The notes below the pieces were generated by a model. The model had not been told where the DNA came from. It saw nothing but the letters and a program-made list of their open reading frames with translations, and made no database searches. 64,000 nt of DNA, from assembly GCF_009873495.1 (NCBI RefSeq), contig NZ_CP046703.1:4692501-4756500 (forward strand), written 5' to 3'. Positions 35,496 to 44,363 of this stretch are shown piece by piece. Within the stretch, counting starts at the first letter, position 1. Every line of letters begins with the position of its first letter. Source of the DNA: Nostoc sp. ATCC 53789 (GTDB lineage Bacteria; Cyanobacteriota; Cyanobacteriia; Cyanobacteriales; Nostocaceae). The translations under genes were made by a program, and so were the position numbers.

Positions 35496-37304
35496 ATGAA
35501 ACTCATCAAATTGTTACTATTTAGTATTGTTCTCATCTTCTTTGCATGGATTAGTCCACTGCACGCTAGTCCAATAGCACAATTGCCAACTCCTTCACTT
35601 CCAGTTGCCCAACGAGAAACAACATTTCTGAAAAATTCCCAGGATGTATTGACTGTTGCAACTTTTAACGTCGAGAATTTAGACCCAAAAGATCGACGTT
35701 TTGATGATATTGCCAAAATTATTCAGAGTAATTTGAACGCCCCAGATGTCATCAGTTTGATTGAAGTTCAGGATAACAACGGGCCAACCAATGATGATGT
35801 TGTGAATGCAAACGAGACTTACCAAAAACTGATTGCTGCGCTCGAAAATATCGGTAGTCCGAAATACAATTTTGTGGATATTGCACCCAGTGACGATCAA
35901 GATGGTGGAGAACCTGGAGGTAATATCCGTGTCGGTTTATTATTTCGGCCCAGTCGGATAACTCTAGCAAAACTGCCCAAAAAAGGCGGTTCATTAGATA
36001 CTGTGGCTATTACTAAAGGTACAAATGGTCTTGACCTTTCACTAAACCCAGGTCGAATTGATCCTACAAATAGTGCTTTCGAGGACAGCCGTAAGCCACT
36101 CGTAGCAGAATTTATATTTAACGAGCAAAAGCTGTTTATCATTGCTAATCACTTTGTTTCTAAGCTGGGAGGTTCTCCTGGCGATGTTCAACGAGTCAAG
36201 CAAGCCGAAATCGTTAATAAATTCGTAGGGCAAATATTAGAAGTTGACCCGCAAGCAAAAGTAATCGTACTGGGTGACTTAAATGATTTACCCGATTCCT
36301 TACCTCTGAAAACTTTAAAGGGTAATATTCTTGAGAATCTGACGGATCGTTTACCTGCTAGCGATCGCTTTACTTTCAAATTTCGGGGAAAACCTCAACT
36401 TATTGATCATTTGTTGGTCAGTGAAAACCTTTCCGGTTTTGCTCAACCAAAAATTGACATTGTGCATGTCAATGTCGGCTTTAGTCAGCCTGTCAGCGAC
36501 CACGATCCTGTGATTGCAGCGTTTACATTACCTACTAGCCAGTCCACCTCTGACACTATTCCTCCTGTTGTTCAACCTACTCCCACTCCCGTAAATGATT
36601 CGGCAATTATATTGCCTCAATTATCCAAAGTCGCTCTAGTTGAAGAACTTGCTAAGAAGTATACGCCTAGCAAAACTTTGAACTACGATCGCGCCAGAGA
36701 CGAAATGTTTGGCATTATTGACAACCAAGCGGGTATTGTGACAGATATCTATGCCAGTTACCAAATTCGTCTAAATGGTAATGGCGATCCTAGTCAGGAA
36801 GCTGACAAATTAGGGCTGAATACTGAACACGTTTGGCCACAAAGTAAAGGGGCTGACAACGGTAATGCTCGAAGTGACCTTCACCATTTATTTCCTGCAC
36901 GAGAAAATATTAATAGTGAGCGAGGAAATAAACCCTTCGACGATATAGCCGACACCAGTACTAAAAAATGGTATCGAAATGATACTGTTCAATCTACAAT
37001 TCCTAGTAGAGCAATTGACGAGTTTAGCGAATCATCATCTGCTAAATTTGAGCCTAGAGAAAAAGTAAAAGGGGATATAGCTAGGGCAATTTTCTACTTT
37101 TACACTATCTATCGGAATCAGGCTGAGAAGGTAGACCGAAATTACTTTCAGAATCAGCGTCAGACTCTGTGTAAATGGAATCGCCAAGACCCACCTGATA
37201 TTACTGAAATAGAACGCAGTCACGCGATCGCCAAATTTCAAGGTAATGATAATCCATTCGTGCTAGATGTCACATTAGCAGAACGGGCATACTGTAATCC
37301 CTAA
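35496..37304 (+). CDS. Secreted two-domain nuclease (EEP family + endonuclease I)
   Basis: About 602 residues from ATG 35496 (MKLIKLLLFSIVLIFFAWIS), a good signal peptide; a GAAGAGAG ribosome-binding site precedes it, so the in-frame ATG at 35484 is not preferred. Residues about 45-345 form an endonuclease/exonuclease/phosphatase domain: VATFNVENLD, VISLIEVQDNNG, IANHFVSKLGG, VLGDLNDLP and SDHDPVIAAF. Residues about 380-600 form an endonuclease I (EndA/NucM) domain with a beta-beta-alpha-metal core, NTEHVWPQSKGA and RSDLHHLFPA. Both sets of catalytic residues appear intact. It should degrade extracellular DNA or RNA for nutrients or defence. Confidence 0.9.
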   Translation: MKLIKLLLFSIVLIFFAWISPLHASPIAQLPTPSLPVAQRETTFLKNSQDVLTVATFNVENLDPKDRRFDDIAKIIQSNLNAPDVISLIEVQDNNGPTNDDVVNANETYQKLIAALENIGSPKYNFVDIAPSDDQDGGEPGGNIRVGLLFRPSRITLAKLPKKGGSLDTVAITKGTNGLDLSLNPGRIDPTNSAFEDSRKPLVAEFIFNEQKLFIIANHFVSKLGGSPGDVQRVKQAEIVNKFVGQILEVDPQAKVIVLGDLNDLPDSLPLKTLKGNILENLTDRLPASDRFTFKFRGKPQLIDHLLVSENLSGFAQPKIDIVHVNVGFSQPVSDHDPVIAAFTLPTSQSTSDTIPPVVQPTPTPVNDSAIILPQLSKVALVEELAKKYTPSKTLNYDRARDEMFGIIDNQAGIVTDIYASYQIRLNGNGDPSQEADKLGLNTEHVWPQSKGADNGNARSDLHHLFPARENINSERGNKPFDDIADTSTKKWYRNDTVQSTIPSRAIDEFSESSSAKFEPREKVKGDIARAIFYFYTIYRNQAEKVDRNYFQNQRQTLCKWNRQDPPDITEIERSHAIAKFQGNDNPFVLDVTLAERAYCNP

Positions 37305-37366
37305 AGATTTGGGTAGCACAGTTGTGCTACCCAACAAACAATAAAATATTCTTTTCGGTCAAAACT

Positions 37367-39118
37367 TTAATGCAGTAATTCCTCAACTTGATGCTGGCTC
37401 CACAAAGTTCTGTATAAACCCTGTTGTTGCAATAGTTCTAAGTGATTGCCTATTTGAACAATTTTTCCCTTTTCCATCACAAAAATCCTGTCAGCCGCAG
37501 CCGCCGCAGATAATTGATGGGTAATGAAAATTACTGTTTTGCGTTCAGTACCACTGGAGAGATTTTTGAGGATTTGCGTGGCTGTTTGATTATCCACACT
37601 AGAGAGAGCATCATCCAAAATTAACACTGGCGCATTGACCAGCATCGCTCTAGCTAAGGCAGTACGTTGCCGTTGACCACCAGAAAGAGTGATACCGCGT
37701 TCACCAACAAGAGTTTCATATTGCTGAGGAAAACTATTAATTTCTGATTCAATTTTGGCAAGTTTAGCAACAGATTCTATCTGCTCTTGTTCGCTAATTG
37801 GATCGCCATAGCGGATATTATTTTTGATTGTAGTGCTAAATAGAAAACTATCTTGAGGAACGTAAGCGATCGCACCTCGTAAATCTGCCAAAGCTATTTT
37901 AGTAATATCCAGCCCATCTAAAAACAATTGTCCTGATTCAATATCCAACAAGCGCGGTAAAGCATTCGCCAAAGTGGATTTTCCCGAACCAATTGCCCCA
38001 ACAATGGCCACGGTTTCTCCAGGAGCAATAGTAAAATTAACGTTTTCTAAAGCTGGAGTAGTCGAACCAGGGTAACTGTAAGTGAGATTTTTCGCTGTCA
38101 CTTCCCCTTTAAGTTCAGCTGCTTGTAGGTGTATGGCCTCAGCTGTGTCTTGAATTTTCGGTGTGACAGAGAGAATAGATTCCAGGCGATCTATACTAAC
38201 TTCACCCCGTTGATAGGCAGTAATTGTGAATCCTAAAAGGGCTGTGGGGAAAACTAGACGCTCTACATAAATTAACAAGGCTAAAAAGTCGCCAACCTGA
38301 AGTGCCCCAGAAGACATCCGCGCTGCCCCTAGCCAGATAATTACCAGCGAACTGACATTAGCTAGCCCACCAATTAGCGGAAACAGGGTATTTCGGAGTT
38401 TTGCTAGTTCCAGGTTAGCAGTCAATAGCTGCTGATTTTTTTTGGAGAAGGCTCGACGCTCATTTGCTTCTTGGGCATAGATTTTAATTAAGGCAATGCC
38501 ACTAATATCCTCCTGGATGAGTTCGCTGATTTCAGAGAGTTGCTCTTGGACTGCTGCTTGCTGTTTGCGTAAGCGATCGCTAAACAGACTCACCAACAAG
38601 AGCATAAAAGGGTAAACTGCCAGAGACGCTAGCGTCAGATCCACACTAATCGCCAGCATTACTGGCAGTGTCAGGGCGTAGGCAAACACTGTATTTGCCA
38701 AACTCAAAACGGCAAAACCCAATAAACGTTTGATATTGTCCACATCACTAGTAGCCCGATTAATTAAATCGCCAGCAGTATTACTGGCAAAATAAGCCGG
38801 CTCCAGCTTGAGCAAGTGTTCAAAAATCCGTTGTTTCAGGTCAAATTCCACCTGACGACCCACCCCAAATAGCCAAATGCGTGATGCCATCCGCATTAGC
38901 CACATCGCCGAACTGAGCAAGACAATTATTACTACATAATGTAGTATTTCGTTCCAGTTGAAAGTTGTTGAGAGTTTATCAACACCAGCACGAATCAACC
39001 AAGGGATATAAACGCCCAGTGCATTGACAGACAACAAAGCGAGAATGCCTAATGACGCTTCCCGCCAATGGGGTCGTAAGTAAGCACTGAGTTTAGCGAT
39101 TCGTCGAGATTTTGCCAT
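37367..39118 (-). CDS. ABC exporter, fused permease and ATPase (MsbA/LmrA-like)
   Basis: A 583-residue half-transporter. The first ~310 residues contain six membrane helices of the ABC exporter fold, and the C-terminal ~240 residues the ATPase with Walker A VGAIGSGKSTL, signature LSGGQRQRTALARAM, Walker B VLILDDALSSVD and the H-loop IFITHQLSAAA. It works as a homo- or heterodimer; lipid, peptide or drug export are all possible. Convergent with the nuclease gene. The upstream gap contains repeat copy C. Confidence 0.92.
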   Translation of the reverse strand: MAKSRRIAKLSAYLRPHWREASLGILALLSVNALGVYIPWLIRAGVDKLSTTFNWNEILHYVVIIVLLSSAMWLMRMASRIWLFGVGRQVEFDLKQRIFEHLLKLEPAYFASNTAGDLINRATSDVDNIKRLLGFAVLSLANTVFAYALTLPVMLAISVDLTLASLAVYPFMLLLVSLFSDRLRKQQAAVQEQLSEISELIQEDISGIALIKIYAQEANERRAFSKKNQQLLTANLELAKLRNTLFPLIGGLANVSSLVIIWLGAARMSSGALQVGDFLALLIYVERLVFPTALLGFTITAYQRGEVSIDRLESILSVTPKIQDTAEAIHLQAAELKGEVTAKNLTYSYPGSTTPALENVNFTIAPGETVAIVGAIGSGKSTLANALPRLLDIESGQLFLDGLDITKIALADLRGAIAYVPQDSFLFSTTIKNNIRYGDPISEQEQIESVAKLAKIESEINSFPQQYETLVGERGITLSGGQRQRTALARAMLVNAPVLILDDALSSVDNQTATQILKNLSSGTERKTVIFITHQLSAAAAADRIFVMEKGKIVQIGNHLELLQQQGLYRTLWSQHQVEELLH

Positions 39119-39185
39119 TAAAGCAATTTTGCAACTTTATCATCCTAGATTAACTGCTAGCCCAAGCAGGCAGCTATGTAGAGAG

Positions 39186-39300
39186 AATGGGGAATGGGGA
39201 ATGGGGAAGGGAAAAACCGATTTGGGGACAGTGGCTAACTAATTCAACCCTTTGCCCTTTGCCCTTTGCCCTTTACCCTTTACCCTTTACCCCTTTTTTT
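39186..39300. repeat. G/C-skewed repeat copy C with tandem CCCTTTG/CCCTTTA heptamers
   Basis: GGGGAATGGGGAATGGGGAA on the left is followed by an array of 7-bp units from 39248: CCCTTTG three times, then CCCTTTA three times, ending in CCCCTTTTTTTT. This is the short tandemly repeated repetitive (STRR) type of cyanobacterial sequence. The T-run could end transcription on the plus strand. Confidence 0.7.
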
Positions 39301-39307
39301 TACTTTA

Positions 39308-39961
39308 TTACCGTTGAACACGCAAGAACCTGTAAATTTCAACGAGATAACTTTCCCAAGTTCTTGTTGTCAATTGCAACGTTTCCGAATTTGGTACAAA
39401 GTCTTCAAGTCGTAAACCGCGTGTGCGAATATCTTGAGGATTTCCTTGTAATAAATAGGGAGGCACTCTCAGATTATAAGAAATAATGCTATCTCCCTTT
39501 ACATCTGAGATGTTTGCTGTGGTGTTTGGTTGCCCTAATGCCACCAGTATCCCAGATGTTGGTGCAGCAGATGCTACAGATGTGTCACCTGTCATTGCTA
39601 GAGGTGCGCGATAGAGGAAATAGGCGACTGCTGGTGTACTTGCCAACAGCAAAATCGTCAGTGCCCAACCTATCAAGTATCCTCCTGGTTTTTCGATTCC
39701 ACCTCCTTTAATTTTTTGAGCAGCTAAAATCATCAGTAAAACAGAGGCCCCCAGAGGCTTGAGTGGAAAAGATAGCATTCTCCACAAAGATGCCACAGCT
39801 GGTTCACTGGGGTTAAGAAATGAAAGGGCTACGATTACCAAGATAACGACTAAGATTAATCGCCCTACAAAAGTTCCAGAGGGATAAAATCGCTGGAACA
39901 AAGAATATACGATAGTGCCAATCAGCAGCCACAGCAGTACCCGGCTTAGCAATAGAAACAT
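39308..39961 (-). CDS. Membrane protein, possibly a YdcF-family protein without its core domain
   Basis: A 217-residue protein. The N-terminal ~125 residues have four likely membrane helices (LLLSRVLLWLLIGTIVYSLF; LILVVILVIVALSFL; LGASVLLMILAAQ; LIGWALTILLLASTPAVAYF). The N-terminal half strongly recalls the membrane part of cyanobacterial YdcF/SanA (DUF218) proteins. The soluble tail (IRTRGLRLEDFVPNSETL; WESYLVEIYRFLR) recalls their extreme C-terminus, while the ~150-residue DUF218 domain expected between them is missing. An in-frame internal deletion is therefore likely, but this rests on recalled homologues. Confidence 0.6.
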   Translation of the reverse strand: MFLLLSRVLLWLLIGTIVYSLFQRFYPSGTFVGRLILVVILVIVALSFLNPSEPAVASLWRMLSFPLKPLGASVLLMILAAQKIKGGGIEKPGGYLIGWALTILLLASTPAVAYFLYRAPLAMTGDTSVASAAPTSGILVALGQPNTTANISDVKGDSIISYNLRVPPYLLQGNPQDIRTRGLRLEDFVPNSETLQLTTRTWESYLVEIYRFLRVQR

Positions 39962-40341
39962 AGATTAACTCTCAAATTTTCTGGTGCGGTGAGCCAGTGT
40001 GGTGGTAAGACAGTCCACTTGACTAGAGGTTTTTATGCCCCAGGAGGAACTGTCCTGCATGGTTTCCCTGTATAAAACAACTAGTGACTTCTTAGCCGCA
40101 ACGCTAGAAGCGTCACCCATAAGGGTCAACCTAGAGGTTTCGGGAAATGGATTTATTTTATTGTCAAATTGTAATCGTACTGTTTGACTTAAAATACTTC
40201 AAACCTCACACCCAAAGACTACCGTCGTAGTGATTTTAGTTCAAATTTTTAACACTGCGTCTATTATTTATAATTTTCCAGAAGAGTAATGTGGCACCGG
40301 TAAACTAAATTAATTGAGTAATCCACTTAAAAGGAAAAACT
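39962..40341. other. Intergenic region upstream of galE
   Basis: 380 bp between divergent genes. CTAGAGGTTT occurs twice (about 40024 and 40131) with AGCGTCACCCATAAGGG between. AAAAGGAAAAACT just before the galE ATG provides a ribosome-binding site. Nothing else recognised. Confidence 0.4.
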
Positions 40342-41340
40342 ATGTCGTCTGGAAAACCTACCATTTTGGTAACAGGGGGAGCTGGATACATTGGTTCTCA
40401 TACGGTGCTAGCTTTGAAGCAAGCGGGTTATAACGTTGTCATCCTTGATAATCTGGTCTATGGGCATCGTGACCTGGTAGAAAAGATTTTACAGGTAGAA
40501 CTGGTAGTAGGGGATACAGGCGATCGCGCCTTACTAGATCACCTATTTAAAACCCGCGATATTGCTGCTGTGATGCACTTTTCTGCCTACGCCTACGTAG
40601 GAGAATCAGTGACTGACCCGGCTAAATACTACCGCAATAACGTTGTTGGTACTTTGACCCTGTTAGAGGCGATGCTGACAGCATCTGTAAAGAAATTTGT
40701 CTTTTCTTCTACCTGTGCTACCTACGGCGTGCCAGAATTTGTACCGATTCCAGAAAACCATCCTCAAAATCCGATTAATCCTTATGGCACTACAAAGCTA
40801 ATGGTAGAGCGGATTCTTTCTGATTTTGATATTGCTTACGGTTTTCAATCAGTGCGTTTCCGCTATTTTAATGCTGCTGGTGCTAATCCCAATGGCTTAC
40901 TCGGCGAGGATCACAACCCAGAAACCCATTTGATTCCCTTGGTGCTGATGACAGCTTTAGGCAAACGAGAGTCTATCTCAATTTTCGGCACCGATTACCC
41001 CACACCAGATGGTACTTGTATTCGTGATTATATTCATGTTAATGACTTAGCAGATGCCCATATTTTGGGATTGGAATATTTATTAAAAGGTGGCGATAGC
41101 GAAGTTTTCAATTTGGGCAATGGTAGCGGCTTCTCTGTCAGAGAAGTAATTGCAGCCGCCGAACAAGTGACAGGAACTTCGATACCAGTAGAAGAGCGCG
41201 ATCGCCGTCCCGGAGATCCCCCAATTCTCATTGGCACTAGCGAGAAAGCCAGAACAATCTTAGGCTGGCAACCTCAGTACCCATCCATCGAAGATATTGT
41301 CTCTCATGCGTGGCAGTGGCATCAAAAGCGACATTTGTAA
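40342..41340 (+). CDS. galE: UDP-glucose 4-epimerase
   Basis: A 332-residue extended SDR. The Rossmann motif GGAGYIGSHTVLALKQAGY is at the N-terminus, the catalytic Tyr and Lys are in NPYGTTKLMVE with the Ser/Thr in FVFSSTCATYG, and family motifs RYFNAAGANPNGLLGEDHNP and CIRDYIHVNDLADAH follow. It interconverts UDP-glucose and UDP-galactose for polysaccharide and glycolipid synthesis. Length is typical. Solo gene. Confidence 0.96.
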   Translation: MSSGKPTILVTGGAGYIGSHTVLALKQAGYNVVILDNLVYGHRDLVEKILQVELVVGDTGDRALLDHLFKTRDIAAVMHFSAYAYVGESVTDPAKYYRNNVVGTLTLLEAMLTASVKKFVFSSTCATYGVPEFVPIPENHPQNPINPYGTTKLMVERILSDFDIAYGFQSVRFRYFNAAGANPNGLLGEDHNPETHLIPLVLMTALGKRESISIFGTDYPTPDGTCIRDYIHVNDLADAHILGLEYLLKGGDSEVFNLGNGSGFSVREVIAAAEQVTGTSIPVEERDRRPGDPPILIGTSEKARTILGWQPQYPSIEDIVSHAWQWHQKRHL

Positions 41341-41502
41341 AAGAAGAATTCAGAATAAATTAGTGGGGGAATTGCTGCCCCCACCATTTGTATTAAGTAA
41401 TCAGATTACAAAGAAGGCAGGCTGAAAGGGTAGATACGAAAAGCACTTACACAAAGAATCGCTTAAAATTAAGGCGTAAAAGCGATCGCACAAATTGGCG
41501 GT

Positions 41503-41739
41503 ATGAAGTACCTCAATATTCAAGATACAGATAGTACCCTCACAGCGCTACTGTATGAGGTGACAGCAACTCAAACCGAAGTTGTAGTTACTCGTGATGG
41601 CATTCCAGTTGCTCGCATTGTGCCTTGGCAAGCAAAACAAACTTCTACTCATCACTACCCATTGCGGGGGCTGCCGATTGTGATTGCAGAAGATTTTGAC
41701 GAATCTATGCCGGAACTTTGGGAAGCCTTGGGCGAATGA
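41503..41739 (+). CDS. Phd/YefM-type antitoxin
   Basis: A 78-residue protein: an N-terminal Phd fold (MKYLNIQDTDSTLTALLYEV; EVVVTRDGIPVARIVPW) and a C-terminal tail that would bind the toxin (EDFDESMPELWEALGE). The stop codon overlaps the toxin start (ATGA, 41736-41739), so the two are translationally coupled. The antitoxin is intact although the toxin frame is broken. Confidence 0.85.
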   Translation: MKYLNIQDTDSTLTALLYEVTATQTEVVVTRDGIPVARIVPWQAKQTSTHHYPLRGLPIVIAEDFDESMPELWEALGE

Positions 41740-42132
41740 TTTTGTTAGATACTCATGTTTGGCTCTGGTTACTCCATAATCCAAGTCAGTTATCGAGTCA
41801 GGCCCAAGCCGCAATTGATTCAGAAGAACCACAAAGTGGCTTGCTCGTCTCTACTATTTCAGTATGGGAAATTGCAATCAAATTCAGCATTGGAAAACTA
41901 ACCTTACCGTTACCAATCGATGAATGGTATTCCTTAGCGCGAACGCACTCAGGTATTGTTTATCGAGTCTTTGAATCCTCTAGATGCGATCGCCAGTACA
42001 CAACTGCCGGACAATTTTCATAAAGATCCAGCAGACAGAATTATAGTTGCGATCGCTAGACGATATGGAATTCCTCTGGTAACTTGCGATGCGAAGATTC
42101 TGAATTACCCTCATGTACAAACGATCTGGTGA
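41736..42132 (+). pseudogene. PIN-domain (VapC-like) toxin with a frameshift
   Basis: The frame from ATG 41736 reads MILLDTHVWLWLLHNPSQLS and ISVWEIAIKFSIGKLTLPLP, the first half of a PIN toxin of the group paired with Phd antitoxins. It loses homology after LARTHSGI. A +1 frame then continues ESLNPLDAIASTQLPDNFHK, DPADRIIVAIARRYGIPL and CDAKILNYPHVQTIW to the stop at 42130-42132. The two halves together have all PIN acidic residues (D in LLDTH, E in WEIA, D in DPADR). The shift lies around 41950-41970 and could be a true mutation, a recoding site or a sequencing error. Confidence 0.82.
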
Positions 42133-42180
42133 ACTGACTTCACACAAAGGGAGACACAAAGAAAAATGTCTCCCTACTGC

Positions 42181-42882
42181 CTACTCCCCACTCCCTCCTC
42201 TCATGTTTCGCAGTACAACAACTAAGATGCCGATAAATCCGAAGATTGGCAGTGCGATCGCCCAAATTGGTAATTTCTGAGATTCACCCTCTACTAAATC
42301 ACCATTGACATCTTGCTGAATTTGTGTGTTTTGTGTAGAACCGCCTGCTACAGTAACTTCAAATTTGAACTTAAAAGGTTTGAATCTTGCCCCAGAGACT
42401 GGTTTACCATTTAGTTGCAACTCATAAATACCTGGTTTGGGAAAGGTAATTTCTGTACCTGGAATACCTTGATAACGTTCGGCTGCTACAGCTTCTAACC
42501 GTGGTTCCAGCAGTGCAGGCTCTCCGGTTGCATAAGGTTCAGCATAAACAGCCAACCGACAATTACACTGTGACAGGGGAATAACCCTTCCGCCTCTGCG
42601 GGTAAGCGCAAACCAGACTTGGGAGGGTTCTCCAGCCCGAGGATTATCATTTGGCTCAATGTGGAGGGTGCCACCAACATCTCCAGAAACTTCCACCTTA
42701 TGAGCAGATGCAGGGTAAGGATTAGTTATTGATATAACTAATAAACTCAGGAATAATAAATACTTTATTGTTCCTTGACTCTTCCAAGAAATGGCTTTGA
42801 GTAGTTGATGCCTCTGTTTTTGACTCGTTGGGATTGAGCCAGAGAACAAGGATAATTTACCGCGATTTTGTTGGGGGGACAT
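42181..42882 (-). CDS. Exported protein with C-terminal membrane anchor, partner of the DsbD_2-like protein
   Basis: A 233-residue protein. A signal segment (YLLFLSLLVISITNPYPASA, about 41-60) is followed by mature AHKVEVSGDVGGTLH, a beta-sandwich-like domain with ALTRRGGRVIPLSQCNCRL and a Cys-x-Cys, and a C-terminal membrane helix (IWAIALPIFGFIGILVVVL). The His right after the cleavage site recalls CopC/YtkA-like copper proteins, but the family is not certain. Its start overlaps the end of the upstream gene by 26 bp, so the two are surely one operon. Metal handling at the membrane is an inference from that partner. Confidence 0.7.
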   Translation of the reverse strand: MSPQQNRGKLSLFSGSIPTSQKQRHQLLKAISWKSQGTIKYLLFLSLLVISITNPYPASAHKVEVSGDVGGTLHIEPNDNPRAGEPSQVWFALTRRGGRVIPLSQCNCRLAVYAEPYATGEPALLEPRLEAVAAERYQGIPGTEITFPKPGIYELQLNGKPVSGARFKPFKFKFEVTVAGGSTQNTQIQQDVNGDLVEGESQKLPIWAIALPIFGFIGILVVVLRNMRGGSGE

Positions 42883-44104
42883 AAAACTTTTCTACGGCTA
42901 ACTTTGACCAAAAAAAACGCGAACGCACTAGTAAGACACTGAGGGTAATAATTCCCATCAGTACTGCCGCTAAGTTATTTCCCCAAGTTGATTGCAAAGA
43001 ACCCAGATAATGGGAACCAATCAACACAGCATGAATAGCACTCAAGAGCAAGGCTGGCACACCCAATAGATGAATCTGTCGCCAACGCTTGCCCAAAGAT
43101 TTCTGCAACGATTCCCAACTCGTTAAAGCGGCGGGGGACATTAATATTAATGCTACAGCACCCGCAGCCATACCCCACTGGAATTCTGGCGGCATAAAAG
43201 AAAAGGCGGCAAAATTCCATTGCAATGAGTGTTCTATCATGTGGAAGGTGTGAACCACAGAAAGCACAAAAGATCCCACCCCCAAGGCGCGGCGATAACG
43301 CAATGGTGAAGCCCACAACCCACTAATAGGACGCGCAATTAACGCCAATATTAAGCAGAATAAAGCGGCGTGTCCGGTGTAATCTACCATTGTGTCACCA
43401 GTCCGTAACAAGGTAATGATGCCAATGATGAGTGTCACCCAACCGCCTAATCGAAATAACTGACTGCGCTTGTCTTTACTTACCAGCGACGTGGAGATGC
43501 CTACACCTAGCATAGTCGGCAGGGTTCCCAATCCAAAAGCCAGCATGGTTGCCCCACCCATCCATAAATTGCCAGTTTCAACGGCTTTGATTTGGGCAGC
43601 ATACAGGAAACCACAGGGCATTAAACCCCAAGTCATCCCCAAAAGTATTGGTGTCCACCATTTGGTTTTAAAGGAAAGCTTAACCATTCCTGTGCTGAGG
43701 CGATCGTGTAGCCTACCTTGTAATAGGGGATGTAACACAGGAATACGCGGGAGCAAATCGGGTTTTACTTGTCCTAAGCCAAACCAAATCAGCATCACAC
43801 CAGTCAAAATTGCCATCCAGTGCCGAAAGTCGCTGCCAATACCCGCTAGCTGTCCACTTTGCAGCAATACCGAACCTAACGCCCCAATGCCAGCACCGAC
43901 TAGAGCATAGCTCAACATCCGCCCCAGGTTTAGCAAAAGATGAAATTTTAATTGTTGTCGCCAAGTATTCGGCTTTTCTAAGGGTGATGTCCCTTTCGGC
44001 TGATGAGACAGGGAAAATGCCACTGTTAAAGGGCCACACATCCCAAAACAGTGCCCAAAACTCCCCAGGAACCCCAGGATTGAGATCAGCAACAAATCTA
44101 CCAT
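42857..44104 (-). CDS. DsbD_2/TauE-like multi-spanning membrane protein
   Basis: A 415-residue protein with about ten membrane helices. The first begins LLISILGFLGSFGHCFGMCG, the His-Cys...Met-Cys-Gly-Pro signature of the DsbD_2 / 'sulfite exporter TauE/SafE' proteins related to heavy-metal transport and cytochrome oxidase assembly. A repeat of that half appears as TPILLGMTWGLMPCGFLYAA. The C-terminal ~170 residues add helices with several histidines (VVHTFHMIEHSLQW; AIHAVLIGSHYLGS) that could bind haem or metal, and are longer than in typical family members. The operon partner downstream is an exported His/Cys protein. Confidence 0.8.
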   Translation of the reverse strand: MVDLLLISILGFLGSFGHCFGMCGPLTVAFSLSHQPKGTSPLEKPNTWRQQLKFHLLLNLGRMLSYALVGAGIGALGSVLLQSGQLAGIGSDFRHWMAILTGVMLIWFGLGQVKPDLLPRIPVLHPLLQGRLHDRLSTGMVKLSFKTKWWTPILLGMTWGLMPCGFLYAAQIKAVETGNLWMGGATMLAFGLGTLPTMLGVGISTSLVSKDKRSQLFRLGGWVTLIIGIITLLRTGDTMVDYTGHAALFCLILALIARPISGLWASPLRYRRALGVGSFVLSVVHTFHMIEHSLQWNFAAFSFMPPEFQWGMAAGAVALILMSPAALTSWESLQKSLGKRWRQIHLLGVPALLLSAIHAVLIGSHYLGSLQSTWGNNLAAVLMGIITLSVLLVRSRFFWSKLAVEKFYVPPTKSR

Positions 44105-44363
44105 AAAAAAAGTCCTGAGTTCTGAGTCATGAGTTCTGAGTGCCAGTATAAAGATTTTGAATAAGTAATAAGAAATTCTTTTTCTTCTTTACTTAGTACT
44201 CAGCACTCCTCTAGTGCGGCACTTTACATAAAGTTGCGATCGCTGTCAAAAGACAAACTGTCAAACTTGATATTTACTTTAGGGAATTAGTTCTTTTGTA
44301 CTGGTATAAGATATAAAGGTATTAATCATAAGTAAATACCTGCGTCTAATTGATAATCGTCGA

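Noticed and set aside
39248-39300. CRISPR or minisatellite gene in the CCCTTTG array
   Set aside because: Seven-base units without spacers; matches the short tandem heptamer repeats typical of Nostoc.
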